Assembly (NCBI GenBank): GCA_002943765.1
Contig: PQWQ01000015.1
Location: 744,001-808,000 of the forward strand
Source: Psoroptes ovis
Taxonomy: Eukaryota; Arthropoda; Arachnida; Sarcoptiformes; Psoroptidae
Direction: 5' to 3'
Length of the DNA: 64,000 nucleotides
Part shown: one piece after another, positions 48,775 to 61,693 of the stretch
Position numbering within the stretch: the first letter of the stretch is position 1
Layout: every line of letters starts with the position of its first letter
Position numbers and translations under genes: made by a program
The notes under the pieces: generated by a model
What the model saw: only the letters and a program-made list of their open reading frames with translations
Databases searched by the model: none
What the model was told of the DNA's origin: nothing

Positions 48775-51700
48775 AAACAATGTTGTTTATTGATTCATTT
48801 TTTTGATTTTCATTTTGAAAATAAAAAGAAATGAATTTGGAAAATTCCATTAAAATTGATTTTTTTTCGAATTTTTTAAAAAATTCAATACCATTTTTTT
48901 TCAATACTATTTTTTTTAAACTATGAACAAGGTTGAACACAAATGAAATTGGCAATCATCAGCGGAGAGTCGGAGAAAAATTTTTGAAATTTTTTTTTAT
49001 ATTTCTGTTGAAATAACTTTTATTCAAAAATATTTCATTTCATTAATCGGAATTTTTTTCAGAAGAAAAAAAAAATATATAGAACATCATCACAACACAG
49101 ATATGACAAAAATTTAAATGATTAAAAAAAATTCAATATTCAATATTCAAAGAGTAGTATGGTCCAAATATTGTCATTATTAATCTTTTTTTTCTTTGAA
49201 TTTCTTCATCCATATGGTAAACAAGTGAAACAGTACATTTTTACGCAAGATTTTTCGCTCCAAATAATTTCAATTATTATTATTATTAATATTTTCACTT
49301 TGACATTAATGATTATTGTTTATTAATAAATAAAAAAAACAAACCTTTGAAGTGCAATTGAAAATTTTGAAAAAAAAAAATGAAATTATTTATAATTTCA
49401 CGCATCCAATAAATAATAATTTTAATAATCGTAATATTTATTTTCGAATAAAAATATTACGTTAGAATTACAATAATAATAAAGATCAAAATGTGAAAAC
49501 TAATAAAAAAAATGCGAACAAAATTTCCAAATACAGAAGCTTAACGAATTGGAAAAAATAATACTAATAATAATGCAAAATATCACTTCTGATATTTTCA
49601 ACATTTTTGACGATTAAATTCAATACAATTAATCATCGATGGTCATTCATTGATTTTGTATAAACAATAATGAAAAATTTTATATTATAATAAATGAAAT
49701 TATAATAATTTTCCAAAATTATCATCATTTTCCATATAGATCATTATCATATCTTTTGATTATGAAAAATGGAAGCAAAAAAAAAATCAGCAAAAAATAC
49801 CTCGAAATCATTGAAAATCAGGAAAAATAAATGGATGAATACATGAATATTTATGAACAAAAAAAAATGTTTTTACTAATTTTCAAATTTTTTTTTTCCA
49901 TAATTTGTAACAGTAATTACAATTAAATCGTCTCAAGGAATGATTTTTGAGAAAAATAAAATAAAATTTAAAATTAAATCAAAAAATTTTTTTTTCAATT
50001 GCAATCAGGATCATAAGTGATCTAGATTTTGTTTTTTCGAAATTTTTTTTTCCATTTTCAAATTCAAATAAATAATAATGATTCAAGATACATTGATAAT
50101 CATGATAATTGAATGAATTGATAATTATATAAATGCACATACACAATTATCTTTAAAATTTCATCTTGAAAAAAATGAAATGAAAATGAAATGATATTTG
50201 TTTTTGGAATTGCTTTAAAAAGCATCAACAATCACATCTGCTCGTTTTTTTTTTTTTTTTTTTGATGATGCTTCAAATTTATATTTTTGCTCCCTTTGAT
50301 GACTTAATGATAATTAATCTAATCTAATTTTTTTTCTTGAAAGAAGACCTTAAATCCAATTAATGATAATTTAATTTGATATTTATATTATTATAAAGAA
50401 AAAAAAGCAAAACAAAGCAACAGGTGTTAGATCTTGAAACTTTCAAAAAATTGCAGGTGAAAATAATTTAATTTCTATGGAAAATAATCTTTTTTTTTGA
50501 AATTGTTTCTTTTTCTATCCAAAGTGTCTGAAATGATATAAATTACAATGTTACCTTCAAAGTTTAATATGATTTGACATTTTATCTTTGTTATGATTGT
50601 CAAGTGAATCATTTGAAGGGAACAGAAAAACAAAAAATTTTCCACATTTCGATTGATTAATTTTTTTTTCTCTGGAATAAATTTTTCATTTAAATGATAA
50701 TTTAAATTGTAATTATTATTCATAAAGCGTTTAACATTGAAGTAAATGTCCAATATTCATTTTTTTTGTTTCATGATGACACGCGCAATTTGTAAAATTA
50801 CATATTCAATTTTCATTGAATTCATTGCTGGAAAAAATCCAAGATTGAACAGAAATGCAATGAAAATCATTGACATTGTATGAACTTTTATCACAAACTT
50901 TAATTGAAAATAAAAAAGATCGATATCGATCAATCATCGATATGGCCATTGATCAGTTCAAATAGTGAATGGACATAATTTTCCATCAATTTTTTTTTTC
51001 TCAGTGAAAACAAAACAAATCATTTGTTAAAGGTCAATAATTCATTTCAAAAATCACATGAAATGAATGATTATTGTGTACTTATGGAATAAATAACTGA
51101 ACGGTAATGGCACAATTTTTAATTTTGAAAAATTGTAGCAATTATTTGTGACTAGAAGAAAAAAAATCACATACATGAAATGAGGATAAGTTGATGTGTT
51201 TTAATTAATATTTGATAAGAAATCAAATTAAAATGATTATTTAATGCCTAGTGTAATTTTTCATGTCAAATTTCAAATGATAATTACGAATTAAAATTTC
51301 AAAGAATTTCAACAATAATGAAAAAATTTCAAATGAAATAAATCCAATTCTAAAAATAAACATCAAAATCAAATAGGATTATGGTGAATTTTTTCAATTG
51401 TAGACAAAGTAAAAAAAATATTGAAATTTTTTGATGAAATGATAAGCTCTAAAATTTTCATAATAATGGCTTTAAGAATTAAAGATTCAATTATAAAATT
51501 GAATAATCAATCAATCATATTTCATGATGATGATGATGATATGAAAGAATTTCGGATTAAAAATCAGTGGATTGCTACAAAAAAAATCTTTTTTCTCTGG
51601 AGAAATTCATTATTCAACATGAAATCATTTTCGATTTCAATTTTTTTACATTTTTCGTGAGTTTATGATCTTCATGATCAACAATGATTGATCAACAACA

Positions 51701-53534
51701 AATATTCATAAATTGTGTTTATAACCTCTGATCACGAATCTGTTTGTGACATTTTTTTTTCTTTTTTATAATCAAAAATTTTTTTAAAATTATCATTTTT
51801 GAAAATTCACAGTCAAATTCGATGTACACCATATACATGATGATGAAAAAAAATATGAGAAAAAAATGAAGATTATATCCCCCCATAAGCATCATTTTCA
51901 AAAAAAAAAAAAAATGTTTTAGTCATTTTCATCTTTTTTTTAAAAGTAATAAAAAGTAAAATATTTTTAAAACATTTTGAAAAGATTTTCCAAAATAAAT
52001 AATTAAATTTCATTTGATTTTAAGTTTGTTTGTCTTTTTTCTTTTGACTTTGGCCTTGGCAATTGACAATTTTACACAAAAACACATGCATTACCAATAT
52101 TGCACATCACTTACACAAAACACATCTTGATGATGATTATGATCATATGTTAATGATAATTAAAGGCGAAAAAAAGCTTGTCATTTATAAATGTTGCAAA
52201 TATGGAAAAACGAAATTTTTGCTGATGTTTTTCATTCACTTTTAATAATAATCAATATTATCATGTTTGACCATCATCATCATCATCATCATCATCAACA
52301 TCCATCTTGAGTGATGAATCTCGAATATATTATGAATATATGAAACAAGACGAAATTAATATTTGACAGATAGAAATTAAAAAACATAATTTTAATTATC
52401 AGATTTTACAATTTTTTTTAGGATTTCTTTTTTCCACATAAATCGATTAATAATATCACCATCATCATCATCATTCCTTGTCGAACAAGAAAATATCAAC
52501 GACATCAGCTCAAAAAACACATTTGTAATATTTGTTTCGACTGTCGATTGAAAAATTTTTTTCAATTTTATTCCATTATTCATATTCAAAACAAGAGAAA
52601 TTACTTTTTTTAATAATATGAATAGTGTTAAGATGATAAATGTATTTGTTTTTGTTTTCTTCTGTAAAAAACAAAACAAAACAAAATAATATGAACATCA
52701 TCATCACGATGATCATATTAATTTTACCTTCATTGCAACAGCAACAACAACAACCACAACAACATGAATAACAAAGAAATGCCATATGGAACCATTTGCT
52801 AAGAACAAAAAAACAAAACAACAAAAATAAATTCAAGAATCGTGTAAATAGTTTTATGTGTATAAATCTAATGATGATAATGAAAAAAAGAAAAGATGGC
52901 ATTTTGCAATTTGAAATATAAAATAATGTTTCAAAGAAACAAAAAAAAAGAACCTTGTGGTCATAAATTATTATTATTATTATTATTATTAAAGATTTAT
53001 ATACAATGATAATGTTTCATATATTCATATTATTGCTTTCATCAACATTTAAATTGTTATTTTTCTAAGTTTGAAAAAAAATAAATGAATAAATTTCATC
53101 ATTCATTCGTATGAATTGATTAATCGATTACTGCTCATCACATACATAATAATAATCACAAAACTATTATCGTTTGATTTAGCACCTTTTTTTGCTCATT
53201 TAAAAGACAATTAGCAGCTTTGAAACTGAATTTTTCCCAATTTTTGAATATAAAATCGATTAAAATTGAATAATTTTCAAATAATCATTATAATAATTGA
53301 ATTTAATTGCACATGACCGAGAAATGTGAAAAAAATGTAAATTAAAATATTGTCTCGATTGACACTAATAAAATTCATGTAAGGACAAAATACATATGAA
53401 ATCAGCTGGAGAATGAAAATCCAATGAAATTCATTTTCAATAAACATATGAAAAATTTGATGATAAAATATAATAATGATATTTTTCCCCTTCTTTCACT
53501 TTATTTGATGGTCAATGATAATCGAGTAAAGATG

Positions 53535-53577
53535 AAGCATCATGATCATCATCATCATCACCACCATCATGATGCTT
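53535..53577. repeat. inverted repeat, 12-bp perfect arms
   Basis: Arms aagcatcatgat (53535-53546) and atcatgatgctt (53566-53577) flank a 19-base ATC/ACC-rich loop. No T-run terminator or gene context gives it a function, so it may simply reflect the trinucleotide repeat. Confidence 0.6.
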
Positions 53578-56500
53578 GTCAACTTTAATCATGAAGTAAA
53601 AAAATTATTATTTAATCATAAATTGAAGAATCAAATATGGGCGTAAATGAACAAAAACTTAACGAATAATTATCAATCAATGTTTCAAAAATGATTACAT
53701 TGATGGTCAATGTTTTCAATTTACATTGATTAGTTTGCAATAATCGAACAGCAATATGAACATCATTGAACGTACAAAAACAAATAATCGATCGATTAAA
53801 TTATTATTAATATTATTATAATTGTTATTGGAGAAAAAACAAATAAAAAATCAATCAATCAATTTAATCATTATTGGATATTGATTAATAAATTAGACAG
53901 GAAGGATATAAGCGGAACAAATCTAATGGATACTAAAATAATGAATGAAACTTTCTCATTCATGTATGAACAAGAGGGATGAAAATGGAATAAATTAATG
54001 AAATGAACTAATCGATAATTATTAATGATCAAGCGAAAAGCTGAGGTTTTGACAAAAGTGTTTATTGAATTTTGGAAAAGAAGAATTATTAAAATATTCA
54101 AAACATTTGAATGCGAAAAAAAATTTCGATTGTTCTTCATTCAATAAATAGACATACAAATTAAGAAAAAAAATATTGAAAAATAATTAATCTGTTTTTC
54201 TGATCATTGACATTATTCAAATATCATAATATTCATTCACCTTTTCTTCATTTATTCATTTTGATACTAAAATAAAATAACAATAATGATGATGATGAAT
54301 CATTAAGATTCATCATTTAAATTTTAAAAAATGTTTTTTTTTCGATGCGAAAATAGATAAATAAAGCCAATAAACCAAGCCTACATGGTTCATGGTAAAG
54401 ACACAAAAAAAGGAAAAAAATTTTTCGTAATTTTTTAGTTTTTTTTCGCTTTAATAAATAATCAAATCATGATTTCCGTATATTTTTTCAATGATTTCAT
54501 TGATGAAAATTTCAAATAGATGGAAAAAAATTTGTTTACTTTTTCCAAACATTTCTTGATTACGACGCGCATATTTTTCAATTCAATTTTCAATTGATGA
54601 AACAAAGATGTTAATAAACCGGATGAATTTTCATTAATTTTCAATTAATGAAAATTTATAATATGAAAAAAATATGAAAAAAAAATCAAATTTTTTTTGT
54701 TCATTCATTCATTCATTCATTTTTTTCGCCTATCAATGATTGGTAATAATAATTATTATTATTATGTGATTGTAAATTTGACGAACAACAACAAACCGAA
54801 AAAAAAATGATGAAAACATTTTACATTTTTTTCCCATATTTTTTTACATATTTTTTTTTCATTCGTTCGTTAATTACACAATTGTTTGTACTTTGAATGA
54901 TTATGAATTTAATGATTCTTAATTATTTTCAAATAGGAAGATTTTTGTTTTGTTTTGTTTTTTGTTTTCGATTTTGAATGCGAAACAAGTACGAAAAAAA
55001 GGCGAGGATTTCATGTGAAAAACAATAAAAATCATAAAGGAAATAATTGACATGTGAATGAATATCAATTATACACATTTTATATTATAACATTATCATA
55101 ATCATAATCATTATTCAATTTGGTACATTTTTTGTTGTTATTGTTGTTAAGTCTTTTGTTACAAAATACATAATCATTTATGAGAAGTTATCAATTGATG
55201 ATAATTGAAATGAATGTGAATGAATGAAAGAATGAATGAAGGGATTAAAAAAACAACAACGAACAATCGGAAAATGGATAAAATTTCCGATTATCATATT
55301 AATTATTTATTATCATATTAAATATTGCTACTTTATGTTAATAAATGAATGAAAGTAAAAAAAAATCTTGTAATTAAAAGATAATCCTATACTTGATTAT
55401 TATTTTTTGAATACATTGATTGATTAGAATTCTAATTTAAAATTCATTATACAAAAAAAAAAAAAATTAATGAGATAAACAAAAAATTATTGTGAAAAAT
55501 AAAATTAATCTCAGAAAGAAATGAAATTGATTTTTGCCTCAAATTAATTTTTTTATATATTTTTCTTCCTAACTTTACTCAATCATTTTATTCCATTTCT
55601 ATTTCCTTGCAATGGCATCAATCTAAATTGACATTTATTTTGTTCATAATAATTTGTAATTTGTAATTTAACATAAATATCGATTTGCACTCAAATTTAT
55701 GGTAAAAAAAATATTGATTACGAAAAAAAAAAAAAAAATCAAATCGAAAAAACACATCCTTAAGCATCAATCAATCAATCGATTGATTGATTTATTAATT
55801 ATTGATACATCGAAATAAATTAATAAGAAAAAACAAAGACAATTCGTTTTTTTTTTCTAATCAAGATGTCTGATAAGAAATCCTATACAACTATTAACAC
55901 TTGAATTTTTAATGAATGCATGCATATTTTAAGATTTGAAAAAAATTACGATTATCATTTTTCTCCTTTATCCAATATCCAACATTGATATCGGTCATCA
56001 TCTTGAAAAAAAAAAGATACAGGAAAAAAATCGTTTAATTTTGAATTTAAAAAATTAAAATGACAATTATTATTTTTTTTGAATAAGATTTTAAAATGAT
56101 TTCATTAACAAGAGATAAATAAATTTTAAAATGAAAGTGAAAAAAAAAACGAGATTGTGATTTATTCAAATTAATTCATTGACCTAAAAGTCAAACAGTT
56201 GAATCAATGAGGGGAGAAAAATCCGAAAAATTTCAAAATAAATACGATAAATCAGCATGAAAATAAATCAATTTCATTAATTTAAAAACATCAGTTTAAT
56301 TCAGATACAATTCGACTGATACTGTCACATTGCATATATTTGATGATTAATCTTGGTTATCATAATTTTATTCGCAAAATTGAATTTAAATATGTGTATG
56401 GAAAAAAATAATAATCATAATTATATGAGATCAATTGTGAGGATCTCGAATGTAAATCAATTTTTTAAAAATCATTTTTCTACATTACGCGTAAGCGGAT

Positions 56501-57408
56501 TTATTTATTATACTGAAAAATTAATGAATTATTTTCTTCATGCGACTTCCACCGCTCATATTCGCCATAAAATAATATCGAGAGATTGATCTTTTTCAAA
56601 GAACAAAGCAAAATAAAATAAAATAATTCAAATCAAATATCGTAGAAAAACTCGATGATAATGATCTAGACATGATTCATTGTACATTTGTTCTATTCGA
56701 TATTATTTTATTATTTATTTTTAATCTTGAAGAAATGCAAATAAAATTCAATGTTTTACATCCTTGATCATGATGCTTGTTTAAATTTCAAAGATAATAC
56801 AAACAAAACAAAAAAACCATTCAAAAATTTCAAGATTTTTTCAATTGTTAACAATTTCAATAATTTGCCATTCTCTGACTTCAAGTGACAATTGGATATT
56901 TCGAAAAAAATAAGGAAAACAAAAATGATTCAATCGTGTTTGATTAACATTGATTGGATGATAATGATTTAAAATTGGAATTCAATCACTTCAAAAAAAA
57001 AAAAAAAAAACAGAAATCAAATCAAAATATAGAAAAACGCAATGAAATCCAAGTTTGGAACATATGCGAAATTTTTGATTACGTTTTTAAATTTTTCAAA
57101 AATTAAAAATAAAAATTTTAAAATCTTTTTTATTTTTAAATTTAATGAAATTTTAAAATATTTAGATGATTATATTTTTTTAAAATTTATTTGCTACTGG
57201 GTTCTTTAGCTATTTGGCAATCAATTCATTAAATTATTTATTAATAATTTCTTACGAAAAAAAAAACACGCTGTACCACGTACAACATGGACAAGAAAAC
57301 GGGCCAATTGGATTGAAATTTTTGATCAAAATGAAATACTCTTTAATTTATTTTCCATCATCATTTCGATTGACTCTTGTCCTTTCCTACTTGTAATCAT
57401 AATGAGTG

Positions 57409-57410
57409 TT

Positions 57411-57440
<30 letters not shown>
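57409..57440. repeat. GT/GC dinucleotide microsatellite
   Basis: A run of alternating GT that ends in GCGCGCG, alternating purine-pyrimidine throughout and therefore able to adopt Z-DNA. It lies about 350 bases upstream of the putative cuticle gene TATA box. Confidence 0.85.
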
Positions 57441-57441
<1 letters not shown>

Positions 57442-57759
57442 TGTGTATGGTTGGTAAATCATGATAATAATAATAATAATAATAAATGAATGATGAAAAT
57501 TTCTCTTGTTGAAATTAAAATTTCGATAAATTCAATACGTGTTGCACACACATGCACACACAAACATTTCAGCAAAACTATCAAAAAACTAATGTTTCAT
57601 GTTTAGAGGATTAAAAAAACAAATAATTTCAGACTATGTTCAAAACGACAACAATTATAATAATAATGATGATTGAAATACGAAGAAATTATTTTCTAAA
57701 CATTTTTTTTTCATATTTGAATTTTATCATTCAAATATTCTCAGTTCGGAAAGAAAAAG

Positions 57760-57767
57760 TATAAAAA
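57760..57767 (+). promoter_or_regulatory. putative TATA box of the cuticle protein gene
   Basis: TATAAAAA at 57760-57767 in a suitable position upstream of the cuticle gene. A donor-like GTAAGT (57930) and a strong acceptor ttttgtttcag (ending 58200) suggest a non-coding leader exon and a 5-prime UTR intron before the ATG at 58255. This is inference from sequence alone. Confidence 0.4.
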
Positions 57768-58254
57768 GGACTTTTCAAGTATTTATTTGTGGAAAAAATT
57801 TTATTTTATTTTTTTGTTGAATGGACCTAGAATGAAATTTTGCGATCTTTATCATCATCATTTAATTTAAATTGAATAGAATTTTTATTTCATTTTTTTT
57901 TAAACTGAAATTTGATTGAATTTTTGTGTGTAAGTTTTCGTGTGCTATATTTATCCAGTGATGATCACTTTTCGTATGAAATCAAATTGTTTAAATTTTC
58001 TCAGAGAACAAATTAATGTTTTGAAATTCAGTGTTTTCATATCTTGATCAAGTTTTTCACATTGAATTTCAATATAAAAAAAATTCCGTGATTTCGTATA
58101 ATAATTTCAAAATCATATGATTAAAATAGATTTGAGAATAAATGTGAAAAAGTTTGAAATCATTTAAAATTTTTATTATTATTTTTTTCTTTTGTTTCAG
58201 ATTTTTTTTCTTGAAAAAATTTTTGCTCAAATATAATCGATTAATTTATTCAAT

Positions 58255-60509
58255 ATGGATTACAAGGTGAATTTTACAATTATTCAAAATTCTTTGAATA
58301 ATTTAACTCCAATAATATTTTATTTTAATCATTATTCTAGAGTTTAATAGTATTCACTACCTTAATCACTGCTTGTTTGGCACAAAAAGGTGGTTCATTT
58401 GGTAAAACACTATCAAATGAAAATAGAAGTCCAGCTAGACAAATTCAACAACAAAAAATATTTCAACAAGCAGCCCTTGCACCATCGCAACCTTCATCAT
58501 TCCAGCCTGCTCCAGTTCAATCGGCACCATTCAAACCAGCCCCAGCACAACCAGCTCCATTCAAACCAGCTCCAGTACAACAAGTTTCATTCCAACCAGC
58601 CCCAGCACAACCATCTTCATTCCAACCAGCTCCAGTTCAACAAGTTTCATTCCAACCTGCCCCAGCACAACCAGCTCCATTCAAACCAGCTCCAGTACAA
58701 CAAGTTTCATTCCAACCAGCCCCAGCACAACCATCTTCATTCCAACCAGCTCCAGTTCAACAAGTTTCATTCCAACCAGCACCAGCACAGCCAGCTTCAT
58801 TCCAACCAGCTCCAGTAAAACAATCTCCATTCCAACCAGTTCCATCACAACCAGCCGCATTTCAGCCAGCTTCATTCCAACCAGCTCCGGTTCAACAAAC
58901 GTCAGTTCCATCACAACCTTCATTCCAGCCATTTCAACCTTCATCAGTTCAACAGGTTGGTTGCTTCAAATACTCTTGTATAGATTTATTATCAATTAAT
59001 TCATTTCAAAGTATGAGGATGATGAAGCAGCCGTCGCTGGTCCTACTCGCCAACGACCACAAAGTCCCCAAGCAGCATTAGCAGGACCAGTACGTGAGAG
59101 TGACGATTTCGAGCAACATCCAGCACCAGAACCATACACATTTTCATATGCAGTGACTGATGATCAATTCGGTTCAGAAGTATCACGAGAAGAATCACAA
59201 GATGCTCAAGGAAACATTGTTGGTTTCTATCTTATGCGTGATGCTGAAGGTCGTGCGCGTCGGGTCGATTATACAGCTGGTCCAGAGGGCTTCCGGGTAG
59301 GCTTTCCCCAGATTATATTTCATTAAAAATGAGACTAAATCTCATCTTTATTCAGGCTGTGATTCGATCAAACGAAGAAGGTTTAGCTAATAAAGATTCA
59401 GCCGATGCCAAATACGAAGTTGATGAAGTACCAGCTGATCGTCAAAACGCTGCCGCACTTGCAGCACAGTCCCGTGCTAAAGCTGCTGGTTTTGGACAAC
59501 CATCATCTTCACCAGCTGATTCATTCGGCAGTGGTGCTGGCTCACCATTTTCAGATGAAGCTGCCTTAGCAGCTGCTGAACGACAAAGAGTTCAACCACA
59601 ATCAGGTAAAGGATTTCCAAAAGGACCAAGCAAATTTGTATCACCAGCTCAACAAAGACCACAATTTAGTCAACCAGCACTTCAACAACAACAGCCACAA
59701 TTTAGTCAACCAGCAGTTCAACAACCACAATTAATACAATCAGTGCCATCATCATCATTTTTTCCATCAAGACCATCAGATTCAGCTGCTTTAGCAGGTA
59801 ATCAGAATGAAGAACAACATCCTACTCAACAACAAAATGAAGACGGTAATTATTGATTTTGAAATAATAATTTTTAATACCCATGAAAAAAATATTTGAA
59901 TTAATTGCCCATCCATTCGTACCGGTTTCCCAAATACAATCCCAAAACTTAAAGCATATTTTTGATCAAAAAAAAAATCCCAAAAAAATGGTCCATCAAG
60001 AGCTTCCATTATAATTCAAAATCTACCAGTAATTTGCGATTATCTCATTTTTAACCCGATATCACCATTATAATCAAACCAATAACCATAAACATTATTT
60101 ACCATATCACCGAGTGCCATCAATATATCATTTTTCTTTTTTCAAATAAAAAAAATTAATGATTTTGATAATCATCAAAACAAAAAACCAATAATCAGAA
60201 GCAGCACAAGCAGCCATACAATCAATTTTCAATGAACCATTAATACATTCACCATATGCACCACATTCATCATCATCATTTCCATCAACTGAAACACCAA
60301 CAGATACATTTGATCGCGTTCAACCAGAAACATATGAATCGATTAATCCATTCGATTCATACTCACCATCCGATGACGATAATGATGATCAAGAACAAGA
60401 AGAACCTGAACCAGAAGAAGAACAGCCACAACAACAATTCATTGGAAGAAAATCAAAACGTTGGGCATTACCATTAAACTTTTTCTTACCAGGAGAATAT
60501 CGTTCATAA
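58255..60509 (+). CDS. cuticle protein with Pro-rich repeats and Rebers-Riddiford chitin-binding domain
   Basis: Five exons, 58255-58266, 58341-58955, 59012-59296, 59356-59845 and 60199-60509, join in phase to 570 residues. The four-codon first exon (MDYK) joins SLIVFTTLITACLA to form a signal peptide, an exon layout common for arthropod cuticle genes. Residues about 55-190 are tandem 10-residue units such as FQPAPVQQVS and FQPAPAQPSS. Exon 3 and the start of exon 4 encode the chitin-binding domain: PYTFSYAVTDDQFGSEVS, then RRVDYTAGPEGFR joined to AVIRSNEEG. The middle is rich in Ala and Gln. The C-terminal part is acidic and ends with RKSKR and a short hydrophobic tail, where a furin-type cut is possible. 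The product should be secreted by the epidermis into chitinous cuticle, the repeats giving flexible cross-linkable spacers. Confidence 0.92.
58561..58800. repeat. in-frame 120-bp tandem minisatellite in the cuticle gene
   Basis: 58561-58680 and 58681-58800 are almost identical 120-base units, each encoding four 10-residue modules (FKPAPVQQVS, FQPAPAQPSS, FQPAPVQQVS, FQPAPAQP plus two). Weaker 30-base modules extend on both sides. The period is a multiple of three, so expansion preserves frame. Confidence 0.93.
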
Positions 60510-61033
60510 TTCAAACAAAAAAAAATCATTAATCAACCAAACAATTAGTCATACATGTGAGAAGGGGGATAATTTTATTTATTAAAAAAATTGAAAACAT
60601 TTGGGGGACCATTAAAAAAAATAAAATCACAAAATACACATTCATTTCATAGTTCATTGAAGTAACAAAAAAAATAATAATCAATCAATCATTTGATTAA
60701 TTAATTTTGTATAAAAAAAAACATTTAATTGAAAAACAAACCAAAAAAAAAACTCATTTCTTTTCTTAAATTTTCATCATTAAATTTTTCTTCTTTATTT
60801 TAAATCATATAATACATCATTTTTTCTTTTTTATTGAATCAATAAATGAGAAACATTTACATTCAAAATTTCGAATTAATAATTGATTGATCGAATTTTG
60901 CCTGGTTTTTTGTTCCATCGTTTGTTGAATGCTTGCTTTAAAAATATTTTGAAATATAATTTTTTTGAATTGAATCGATATTTTTGTATTCGTGAAAAAA
61001 AAATATCGTTAAACGAATACAAATACAATTAAA
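60510..61033. other. AT-rich spacer
   Basis: Holds the cuticle gene 3-prime UTR and polyadenylation-type AATAAA strings (for example about 60840). No gene seen. Confidence 0.6.
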
Positions 61034-61693
61034 ATGATTTTATCATCAATTATAATCATTATGTTGATCATATTAATCGAAACTAATCAATTATTTCTGA
61101 TTACATTGATTGATGTTAATAAAACTAATAATATAAACTATAATAATAATAATAATCAAAATAATCCAGAAAGTTTAAACGTAACAATTGTATTGATAAT
61201 TAGCTTTTTGGTTGGATTTTTCATTGGTTTAATTATATTTCTTTATTATATTCTTTATTATAATGATGAAATGAAATTATTCGATGAACAATCAACAACA
61301 ATGACAACAACACAGATTGATGATATTTTCTATCAATCATCAGAAACTTTGATACCAAAATCAATTAAAACAACCACTAAGACACCAGCAACAGCAACAA
61401 CAACAACATCATCATCATCATCATCATCAACATCATCTATTAAATCATCATCATTATTTACACCTAAAATAATTATAAATAAAAATCATCGACGAAAAAA
61501 TTCATTTATACCAATAAAATTATATGATGAATGTATGAAAAATGAAAATAATAATAAGAGCAACAATGAATTAACACTTAAATCAATTCTATTATCGATA
61601 ATTCGATTTCGATTAAAATCCAAACCAAAATCATCATCACATTCAACCATTGAACGATGTAAAAAATCAAAAAATACAAAATTACAAACATGA
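61034..61693 (+). CDS. single-pass membrane protein, unrecognised
   Basis: An uninterrupted ATG-initiated frame of 219 residues. It starts with a signal-peptide-like stretch (MILSSIIIIMLIILIETNQL), has a short Asn-rich ectodomain with potential N-glycosylation sites, and a strong membrane helix at about 55-75 (VLIISFLVGFFIGLIIFLYY). The rest is a cytoplasmic-type Ser/Thr-rich and then basic tail (RRKNSFIP, RFRLKSKPKSSS). Codon use is more gene-like than in the flanking DNA. Poly-Ser and poly-Thr tracts come from trinucleotide repeats. I do not recognise the family. A spurious frame is possible, but length and topology argue for a gene. Confidence 0.5.
   Translation: MILSSIIIIMLIILIETNQLFLITLIDVNKTNNINYNNNNNQNNPESLNVTIVLIISFLVGFFIGLIIFLYYILYYNDEMKLFDEQSTTMTTTQIDDIFYQSSETLIPKSIKTTTKTPATATTTTSSSSSSSTSSIKSSSLFTPKIIINKNHRRKNSFIPIKLYDECMKNENNNKSNNELTLKSILLSIIRFRLKSKPKSSSHSTIERCKKSKNTKLQT

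Larger units (their letters stand above)
47282..58254. other. 11-kb gene-poor AT-rich region with simple repeats
   Basis: I found no convincing gene on either strand. Open frames are low-complexity Phe/Ile/Lys/Asn strings. Contents include an ATTC tetranucleotide tract (about 48273-48303), a T34 tract (48740-48773), an ATC trinucleotide tract (about 52272-52297), a perfect 12-bp-arm hairpin (53535-53577), a 24-bp palindrome of ATCA/TGAT units (55769-55792) and a GT/GC dinucleotide tract (57409-57440). The size suggests regulatory DNA or a large unrecognised intron or UTR. The right end holds the cuticle gene promoter. Confidence 0.5.

Noticed and set aside
52272..52297. Possible CRISPR-like or regulatory repeat array
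   Set aside because: A plain ATC trinucleotide tract with no spacers; the organism is a eukaryote.
57769..58254. Separate gene upstream of the cuticle protein
   Set aside because: Better read as a non-coding leader exon plus UTR intron (GTAAGT at 57930, ttttgtttcag at 58200).
58390..58944. Overlapping frames in the cuticle gene repeat array on both strands
   Set aside because: The 30- and 120-base periods keep all frames open; only the FQPAP frame has a signal peptide and joins the chitin-binding exon.
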